Positions 7,720-11,357 of a DNA stretch of 11,357 nt are shown piece after piece; the stretch's first letter is position 1, and each line of letters opens with the position of its first letter. The position numbers and the translations under genes were made by a program. The notes beneath the pieces were generated by a model that did no database searches, was not told the origin of the DNA, and saw nothing but the letters and a program-made list of their open reading frames with translations. Source of the DNA: Pseudomonadota bacterium (lineage in GTDB: Bacteria > Pseudomonadota > Alphaproteobacteria > Rhizobiales > Beijerinckiaceae); contig JAEWKL010000082.1 of NCBI GenBank assembly GCA_023386115.1, positions 1 to 11,357 of the forward strand, written 5' to 3'.

Positions 7720-8557
7720 GGACGGCCTGCCCAGACGGGCAGGCCGCCGGTTCCTCCTCGCGCTCCTCGGCCTCGTCATGGCCGGGGCGGGACCCGCTAC
7801 GGCGCTCGACGCCGCGGTGCGGACCCCGGTGCCCGCAGCCGTGGGCTACCGCAACGCCCGCGAGGCGATGCGGACGGGCATGCGCGACTACAATGCCGGC
7901 GACAAGGAGGGCGCCGCCCGCGCCCTCGAATACGCCGCGGGTCAGGGCCACGCCCTGGCCCTGTGGAAGCTCGGCCGCATGTATGCGGAGGGCGACGGCG
8001 TCCCGCACGACGACCTCAAGGCGTTCGAGTTCTTCTCGAAGATCGCCGACGAGAACGCCGACGAGGGCCCGGAGGCGCCGAATGCCGGCGTGGTGGCGAG
8101 CGCGTTCACGGCGCTTGGCCGCTACTTCCTCGACGGGATCAAGGGCTCCTACGTGCGCCCGAACGTCGAGCGCGCCTACGACATGTTCAACTACGCGGCG
8201 ACCTACTACGGCGACCCGAACGCGCAGTACAACCTCGCCCGCCTCTACCTCGACGGCACCGGCGTGACCCAGGACCCGCGCCAGGCGGCGCGCTGGTTCA
8301 ACCTCGCCGCCGAGAAGGGGCATCCGGCCGCGCAAGCGCTGCTCGGCCAGCTCCTGATCAACGGCCAGGGCGTCGCGGTGCAGCGCGCCCGCGGCCTCGC
8401 CTGGCTGACGCTGGCCCGCGACGCCGCCGAGGGGCCGAAGGACCAGTGGATCGTCACCCTGCAGGAGCAGGCGATGGCGGCGGCCAACGAGCGGGACCGG
8501 GCCGAGGCCCAGGCCCAGGTCGACGGCTTCTACCGCCGCAGCGCCAAAGGACGCTGA
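7706..8557 (+). CDS. exoR: ExoR-like periplasmic Sel1-repeat regulator
   Basis: This 283-residue protein has a signal peptide: basic residues RRAGRR (10-15), a hydrophobic core LLALLGLVMAGAG and a probable cleavage after ATA (residue 33). About four Sel1-type helical repeats follow, near residues 75-115 (HALALWKLGRMYAEGDGV), 131-170, 171-206 (AQYNLARLYLDGTGV) and 207-243. The order, length and segments such as ALEYAAGQGH and WIVTLQEQA resemble rhizobial ExoR. In Sinorhizobium and Agrobacterium, ExoR binds the sensor ExoS in the periplasm and holds down ExoS/ChvI signalling, which controls exopolysaccharide and motility genes. Whether it does so here is inference, because no exoS or chvI lies in the window. 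AGGAG at 7691-7695, inside ilvD, sits 10 bases before the chosen ATG, and this start gives a complete signal peptide. The overlap with ilvD suggests co-transcription and coupled translation. A generic Sel1-repeat protein is the alternative. Confidence 0.82.
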   Translation: MRISEDGLPRRAGRRFLLALLGLVMAGAGPATALDAAVRTPVPAAVGYRNAREAMRTGMRDYNAGDKEGAARALEYAAGQGHALALWKLGRMYAEGDGVPHDDLKAFEFFSKIADENADEGPEAPNAGVVASAFTALGRYFLDGIKGSYVRPNVERAYDMFNYAATYYGDPNAQYNLARLYLDGTGVTQDPRQAARWFNLAAEKGHPAAQALLGQLLINGQGVAVQRARGLAWLTLARDAAEGPKDQWIVTLQEQAMAAANERDRAEAQAQVDGFYRRSAKGR

Positions 8558-8583
8558 AGGAGGGGACGTGACCGCCCCCTCCT
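8558..8583. terminator. Possible bidirectional terminator between convergent exoR and GST genes
   Basis: An eight-base perfect stem, AGGAGGGG (8558-8565) with CCCCTCCT (8576-8583), and a ten-base loop occupy most of the 39-base gap between the two convergent genes. Position suggests transcription termination for both. There is no clean T-run on either side, only a pyrimidine-rich tract after it on the plus strand, so an intrinsic terminator is plausible but weak. Confidence 0.4.
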
Positions 8584-8596
8584 CTCCCTCCCCTCG

Positions 8597-9220
8597 TCAG
8601 CCCTGCCGGGCCGCGATCGCCGCCTGGAACGACGGGCGCTCCAGGATGCCCGCCACGTAGGCCGCGAGCCGCGGCCAGCGTCCGGCATCGACCGCCTCGC
8701 CGGCCAGTCGCAGGTTGTGGAAGCCGGTCGCGACCGAGATGTCGGCCAGGCCGAAGCGGCCGCCGACGAGATACGGCCCGTCGATCACGCCCTCGAGATA
8801 GTCGAACGGCCGCGGCAATTCCTCGGTCATGCACTTGGCCACCACGGCCTCGTCGCAGGGCTGCTTCATCAGCTGCGGCCGCAGCACCCGCTGCACGAAG
8901 GGCTTGACCAGCAGCGGAAACAGCTCGGTATCGCCGAGCTCGTCGAACCAGATCGCCCGGCCGAGATCCTGGGCGCCGGCCGGCAGCAGGGCCGGTTCCG
9001 GATGCGTGCGCTCCAGGTAATGGATGATCGCCGAGGAATCGGCGAGGCGGAACTCACCGTCCTCGAGTGCGGGTATCTTGCCGAACGGGCTCGCCGCCCG
9101 GAAGCGCGGATCGGGATCGTGGAAGCGCAGCGGCACGTGCCGGACCTCGACGCCCTTCTCGGCGAGGACGACGAGCACCTTGCGGACGAAGGGCGACAGG
9201 CTGGTGCCGTAGAGTTTCAT
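8597..9220 (-). CDS. Glutathione S-transferase family protein
   Basis: This 207-residue cytoplasmic protein has the two-domain GST layout. The thioredoxin-like N-domain (about 1-80) shows TSLSPFVRKV with a candidate catalytic serine (Ser7 or Ser9), the cis-proline loop GKIPALED (Pro50) and the glutathione-binding turn ADSSAIIHYLE (Asp61, Ser62). The helical C-domain contains GGRFGLADISVATGFHN, the usual N-capping region. Family members conjugate glutathione to electrophiles or act as glutathione-dependent reductases or isomerases; the actual substrate cannot be read from the sequence. The start is ATG 9220-9218 with GGAGAG four bases upstream. The open frame extends further upstream (to 9769) but shows no GST homology there, so the extension is rejected. 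The gene is convergent with exoR and divergent from the small gene at 9359. Confidence 0.93.
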   Translation of the reverse strand: MKLYGTSLSPFVRKVLVVLAEKGVEVRHVPLRFHDPDPRFRAASPFGKIPALEDGEFRLADSSAIIHYLERTHPEPALLPAGAQDLGRAIWFDELGDTELFPLLVKPFVQRVLRPQLMKQPCDEAVVAKCMTEELPRPFDYLEGVIDGPYLVGGRFGLADISVATGFHNLRLAGEAVDAGRWPRLAAYVAGILERPSFQAAIAARQG

Positions 9221-9294
9221 GAGGCTCTCCCTGCGGCTGAGGACCGCCGGCGCGGTATCGCACCGGGCCGGCCGGTTGGCACCCCTCCCCCGCC

Positions 9295-9323
9295 TGGAAA
9301 CCGCGGGCTCGCGAGCCCATACT
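9295..9323 (+). promoter_or_regulatory. Candidate promoter with embedded 14-base palindrome
   Basis: A perfect palindrome GGGCTCGCGAGCCC lies at 9305-9318 between the divergent GST and 9359 genes. TGGAAA (9295-9300) and CATACT (9318-9323), 17 bases apart, each match the sigma-70 consensus at four of six positions and flank the palindrome, so a protein bound there would block the promoter. Transcription would start near 9330, leaving about 30 bases of leader before the GTG at 9359. Both the promoter and the operator roles are inference. Confidence 0.35.
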
Positions 9324-9358
9324 CCGGCATGGCCGTTCCCGGCCCGGAGAGGCCGACC

Positions 9359-9670
9359 GTGGACGACACCTTCGAACTGCGCGAACGCCTGTCGCGCGCC
9401 TGGCGGGCGGTGTTCGACAACGCCGTCGAGGCCGGCAGCCCACCGGAGGCGGTAGTCGAGACGATGACGGCGGTGGCCCATGCCCGCTTCGCCGAATTGT
9501 TCGGCACGGCCGCAGCGGCGAGCTACCTCGCCCTCCTGGCCGAGCAGATGCGCGACGTCGACCACGACGAGGCCGAGACCCTGATCCGCGGCGAGGTGCC
9601 CGGCCCGGGTCTGTTCGACGAGGAGGGGGCAACGATGGACCCGACCTGGATCGAGCGCGACCCGCTCTGA
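9359..9670 (+). CDS. Small conserved-looking protein of unknown function
   Basis: I do not recognise this protein. With the GTG start it has 103 residues, is acidic and appears largely alpha-helical. It has no signal peptide, membrane segment or cysteine. The middle (RERLSRAWRAVFDNAVEAGSPPEAVVETMTAVAHARFAELFGTAAAASYLALLAEQM) looks like three or four packed helices, and the C-terminus is a charged tail (DEEGATMDPTWIERDPL). I chose GTG 9359 because GGAGAGG (9346-9352) lies six bases before it. The in-frame ATG at 9329 (10 residues longer) has no ribosome binding site and would fall at the predicted transcription start. Codon use matches the neighbouring genes, which supports real coding. It is divergent from the GST gene and ends 114 bases before the next small gene. 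A DNA- or protein-binding helper role is possible but not shown. Confidence 0.65.
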   Translation: MDDTFELRERLSRAWRAVFDNAVEAGSPPEAVVETMTAVAHARFAELFGTAAAASYLALLAEQMRDVDHDEAETLIRGEVPGPGLFDEEGATMDPTWIERDPL

Positions 9671-9726
9671 CGCCTCGGCGCCTCGTGCGCCCGCGCACAT
9701 GCCGGGAGGCGGGATCGGGAACGCGG

Positions 9727-9745
9727 GTCGGCGCCGACGATTTTT
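9727..9745 (+). terminator. Possible intrinsic terminator of the 9359-9670 gene
   Basis: A perfect palindrome GTCGGCGCCGAC (9727-9738) is followed by GA and then TTTTT (9741-9745), 57 bases after the stop codon at 9670. A GC-rich stem followed by a T-run is the form of an intrinsic terminator, but the stem is short (four or five pairs once a loop is allowed). Confidence 0.4.
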
Positions 9746-9746
9746 C

Positions 9747-9767
9747 GGCACGGGATCATCCCGTGCC
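9747..9767. promoter_or_regulatory. Perfect 10-base inverted repeat before the 9785 gene
   Basis: GGCACGGGAT (9747-9756) and ATCCCGTGCC (9758-9767) form an exact dyad around a single central C. It ends 17 bases before the ATG at 9785. No T-run follows it on the plus strand. Read on the minus strand it is followed by A residues, so it does not look like a terminator in either direction. It resembles an operator or a leader hairpin; which protein would bind is unknown. Confidence 0.45.
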
Positions 9768-9784
9768 ATCGCGCGAGCGCTGTC

Positions 9785-10138
9785 ATGCTTCTACGGCCTC
9801 TCATCGTCGCTGCCGCTTGGGCGGCCTTCTGCTTCACGGCTCAGCCGCACCGCGAGCAGGTGTCTCCGCAGGATCCCGTGCTCCTCTCCGGCATCGAGGC
9901 CGACCTCGCCAGCCGCCGCTGCGACGGCGTCCGGATCGATGCCGAGCATTTCCGGGCCTTCTCGTCGCAGACGCAGCTCAACCACGCCGACTTCTTCCAG
10001 AAGCCCCGCTCCCTCCGCCTCCAGGCCGCCCTCGACGACCTCGACGGCCGGCTGCGGACCGACCGGCAGGCGGCCTGCGAGGCGATCTGGGTGGCGTATG
10101 GGCCGGGGAGCCCGTTGCAATTGCTGCGTCGGGGGTGA
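9785..10138 (+). CDS. Small predicted secreted protein of unknown function
   Basis: I do not recognise this 117-residue product. The N-terminus MLLRPLIVAAAWAAFCFTAQ is a typical signal sequence, with cleavage probable around residues 18-20, so the protein is predicted to be periplasmic or exported. The mature part is charged and helical and carries only two cysteines, Cys46 (SRRCDGVRID) and Cys98 (RQAACEAIW), which could form a disulfide. HADFFQ (67-72) and IWVAYGPGSPLQLL (101-114) look like family signatures. The ribosome binding site is weak. A perfect dyad (9747-9767) lies just upstream, and the downstream region contains only repeats. Codon use resembles that of the neighbours, so it is probably real, but it could be lineage-restricted. 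Confidence 0.65.
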   Translation: MLLRPLIVAAAWAAFCFTAQPHREQVSPQDPVLLSGIEADLASRRCDGVRIDAEHFRAFSSQTQLNHADFFQKPRSLRLQAALDDLDGRLRTDRQAACEAIWVAYGPGSPLQLLRRG

Positions 10139-10171
10139 GGTCTCAGCCGAGGCAACCCCGATACCCCCACC

Positions 10172-10208
10172 GTCAGCCCCGGGGCCCCGCAGCGGAGCCC
10201 GGTATGAC
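10172..10208. repeat. Single dispersed palindromic repeat (REP-like)
   Basis: This 37-base copy shares the core GGGGCC(C)CGCAGCGGA(G/A)CCCGG with the arms at 5362 and 10375. Its outer ends have drifted to GTCA...TGAC, so they are now fully complementary to each other. It has no inverted partner within 60 bases in the expected arrangement; the next copy, at 10271, faces the same way. It is probably a decayed or solitary member of the family. Confidence 0.75.
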
Positions 10209-10270
10209 ACTGAGAGCCAGTCTGCTTGGTTTCGCCGATTGACTCCGCACTCAGATCGGCATTCCTCCAA

Positions 10271-10410
10271 GTCATCCCGGGGCTCGCCGAAGGCGAGAAC
10301 CCGGGATCCATAGCCACTGATGGCGCAAGACTGAGAGAAAAGCGCTCCGCCTCTTCCTGGATCGTCAGCGGTTATGGATCCCGGGTTCCGCTGCGCGGCC
10401 CCGGGATGAC
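10271..10410. repeat. Inverted pair of dispersed palindromic repeats (REPIN/BIME-like), copy 2
   Basis: The left arm at 10271-10310 and the right arm at 10375-10410, read on the minus strand, both begin GTCATCCCGGGGC and end ACCCGGGATCCA. A 64-base spacer separates them, close to the 67 bases of the 5362-5498 element. Inverted similarity continues past the arms: CCATAGCCACTGATG on the left against CCATAACCGCTGACG from the right. Each arm has an ATCCCGGG/CCCGGGAT stem. The left arm has a different inner stem, CTCGCC-GAA-GGCGAG, in place of the GCGCAGC core, which looks like a compensated replacement that preserves the hairpin. Confidence 0.88.
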
Positions 10411-10514
10411 GAGGAGGGTTGCAATTTGGTCCGCCAACTCAAACAGACCCTGAGAGGCGGAAGTCGATTTGTCATTCGACGGACGACTGACAGAACGACC
10501 GCTCGTCCAGACAT

Positions 10515-10543
10515 GAGAAAACCCGGCCTCACGGCCGGGCTTC
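10515..10543 (-). terminator. Intrinsic terminator of trxA
   Basis: On the minus strand, 26 bases after the trxA stop, CCCGGCC (10539-10533) and GGCCGGG (10528-10522) form a seven-pair GC stem with a four-base loop GTGA. TTTTCTC follows. A flanking G-T pair and two A-T pairs can lengthen the stem to ten. This is the classic arrangement for rho-independent termination. Confidence 0.87.
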
Positions 10544-10568
10544 TTCGTACGTCTTGAGACCGTCGGGC

Positions 10569-10889
10569 TCAGGCGCTGGCCTGGATCCAGCGGAACAGGT
10601 CGCCCTTCGGGGCGGCGCCGACCTTCTGGCCGGCGAGCTCGCCGCCCTTGAAGATCATCAGGGTCGGGATCGAGCGGATGCCGTACTGGGAGGCGATGCC
10701 CGGATTCTCGTCCACGTTGACCTTGGCGATCTTCACCCGGCCGTTCATCTCGCTGGAGATCTCTTCCAGCGCCGGGCCGATCGCGCGGCAGGGGCCGCAC
10801 CACTCGGCCCAGAAATCGACCACGACGGGCTCGGCCGATTGCAGCACGTCCTGCTCGAAGCTCGCGTCGGTCACCTTCACGGTTGCCAT
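10569..10889 (-). CDS. trxA: Thioredoxin 1
   Basis: Thioredoxin is the general cytoplasmic disulfide reductant, recycled by thioredoxin reductase with NADPH; it supplies electrons to ribonucleotide reductase, peroxiredoxins and others. The 106-residue protein has the standard length. The active site WCGPC has Cys31 and Cys34, and the cis-proline loop RSIPTLMIF has Pro75. VVDFWAEWCGPC and VNVDENPGIASQYGI match the family closely. The start ATG 10889-10887 has AAGGA nine bases upstream. An in-frame ATG at 10910 would add seven residues (MTKGSLA) absent from typical TrxA and is less likely. The gene follows addA on the same strand after 138 bases, an order I recall as common in Hyphomicrobiales. 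It has its own candidate promoter and a strong terminator. Confidence 0.97.
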   Translation of the reverse strand: MATVKVTDASFEQDVLQSAEPVVVDFWAEWCGPCRAIGPALEEISSEMNGRVKIAKVNVDENPGIASQYGIRSIPTLMIFKGGELAGQKVGAAPKGDLFRWIQASA

Positions 10890-10949
10890 CGCCAAAGATC
10901 CTTTCGTCATGAAGCCGGCCGACGACGCGGACCGGCCCGCGTGAGAGGG

Positions 10950-10978
10950 AAGGTAAGAACCGGGCGGGAGCCGATCAA
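10950..10978 (-). promoter_or_regulatory. Candidate sigma-70-like promoter of trxA
   Basis: On the minus strand TTGATC (10978-10973) and TACCTT (10955-10950) are separated by exactly 17 bases. They match the consensus at four of six and three or four of six positions. Transcription would start near 10943, giving a leader of about 50 bases before the trxA ATG. It lies in the addA-trxA gap, so trxA may be expressed both on its own and from addA read-through. Confidence 0.4.
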
Positions 10979-11027
10979 GCGCAACGGCCAAGCCATCCCG
11001 TTCTTCCGTGCGCCGACGCACCCCCGA

Positions 11028-11357
11028 TCACGCCAGCGTGTCGAGAGCCGCAGCGCAATCCTCCGGCGTCAGCCGGCGGATCACCGGACCGGCGGTCCAG
11101 ACCAGGAGCGGCACCAGGATGCGTCCCGGATAGATCGCCGCCAGGAGGCGCGCGTAGAGCGCGACCTGCGCGGCCTGGCCCCGCGGCGTCGGCACACCGC
11201 GTGCCGGAGGGCGGCCGGTCTTGAAATCGACGAGCCAGACCGCCTCGTCCGTCACCGCGACACGGTCGACCCTGCCATGCACCGGGCGCAAGGTCCCGCC
11301 GACCGCGATGCTGCCGGCGAGCGTCACCTCGGCCCGGCCCTGCGGCCCGAACAGCAC
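11028..11357 (-). CDS. addA: Helicase-nuclease AddA, C-terminal nuclease end (cut by window edge)
   Basis: The last 109 residues of a longer protein are present; the reading frame is open to the window edge, so the visible methionine is not the true start. The segment is the C-terminal part of a PD-(D/E)XK nuclease of the RecB/AddA type. It contains GRVDRVAV (metal-binding Asp), VWLVDFKTGRPP (Asp and Lys of the DxK motif) and QVALYARLL (the Q-x3-Y motif). With AddB, AddA unwinds and resects double-strand breaks and loads RecA, replacing RecBCD in many bacteria. Its position directly upstream of trxA on the same strand supports the alphaproteobacterial AddA form over other RecB-family nucleases. 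The ATP-binding helicase motifs would lie outside the window. Confidence 0.85.
   Translation of the reverse strand: MLFGPQGRAEVTLAGSIAVGGTLRPVHGRVDRVAVTDEAVWLVDFKTGRPPARGVPTPRGQAAQVALYARLLAAIYPGRILVPLLVWTAGPVIRRLTPEDCAAALDTLA

Larger units (their letters stand above)
10139..10514. other. 376-base repeat-rich intergenic region
   Basis: This gap lies between the small secreted-protein gene and the terminator of trxA, which converge on it. It contains a single palindromic repeat (10172-10208) and an inverted pair (10271-10410). The remainder, about 10411-10514, shows no gene, promoter or further repeat that I can support. Open frames through the repeats are by-products of the repeat sequence. 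Confidence 0.7.

Noticed and set aside
9747..9767. Perfect inverted repeat considered as an intrinsic terminator
   Set aside because: No T-run follows it on either strand in the reading direction, so it was listed as a regulatory dyad instead.
8597..9769. Extended 390-residue version of the GST
   Set aside because: The 183 extra N-terminal residues lack any domain and run opposite the 9359 gene. The ATG at 9220 has a good ribosome binding site and begins exactly at the GST fold.
5362..10410. Possible CRISPR array formed by the similar palindromic repeats
   Set aside because: The copies are few, lie in two distant loci and alternate in orientation. They lack regular short spacers, and no cas gene is present.
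10226..10453. 75-codon open frame spanning the second repeat pair
   Set aside because: It is largely made of the palindromic repeat sequence and has no ribosome binding site.
10890..11021. N-terminal extension of thioredoxin to 150 residues
   Set aside because: The extension has no homology or signal peptide and would cover the candidate trxA promoter. The 106-residue form matches the family length.

Overview
The window is uniformly GC-rich, with the third-position bias of a high-GC alphaproteobacterium. Three things fit the order Hyphomicrobiales, most likely a Methylobacterium-like genome: an alphaproteobacterial-style addA followed by trxA, an ExoR-family Sel1-repeat protein, and copies of a GTCAT(C/T)CCGGG-type palindromic repeat. 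The genus is an inference; there is no rRNA in the window to confirm it.

Layout. Positions 1-3828 (minus strand) hold two genes that overlap by 4 bases. The first to be translated is a 1087-residue fusion of a transglutaminase-like domain and a DUF2126 putative amidoligase. The second, cut by the window edge, is the N-terminal part of a circularly permuted ATP-grasp protein. Divergent from them, at 4161-5321, is a zinc-ribbon metallopeptidase whose start codon lies just behind a strong nested hairpin. Together these genes make a candidate peptide-ligation and peptide-processing cluster whose substrate is unknown.

A 664-base non-coding stretch (5322-5985) carrying an inverted pair of dispersed palindromic repeats leads into ilvD (5986-7719, dihydroxy-acid dehydratase). 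The start of an exoR-like gene (7706-8557) overlaps the end of ilvD by 14 bases. ExoR family members are periplasmic inhibitors of the ExoS/ChvI two-component system. A convergent glutathione S-transferase gene (8597-9220, minus) faces exoR across a short GC-rich hairpin.

Two small plus-strand genes of unknown function follow. The one at 9359-9670 encodes a cytoplasmic-looking acidic helical protein, and the one at 9785-10138 encodes a predicted secreted protein with two cysteines in its mature part. Perfect palindromes precede both. Positions 10139-10514 are non-coding and repeat-rich, with one single repeat and one inverted pair. The window ends with a minus-strand block: the C-terminal nuclease end of addA (11028 to the edge), then trxA (10569-10889) with its own candidate promoter and a clear intrinsic terminator.

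I found no insertion sequence, CRISPR array, tRNA, rRNA or phage gene. The observations most worth a second look are the amidoligase, ATP-grasp and metallopeptidase cluster, the hairpin in front of the metallopeptidase, the paired palindromic repeats, and the palindrome-associated small genes at 9305-10138.
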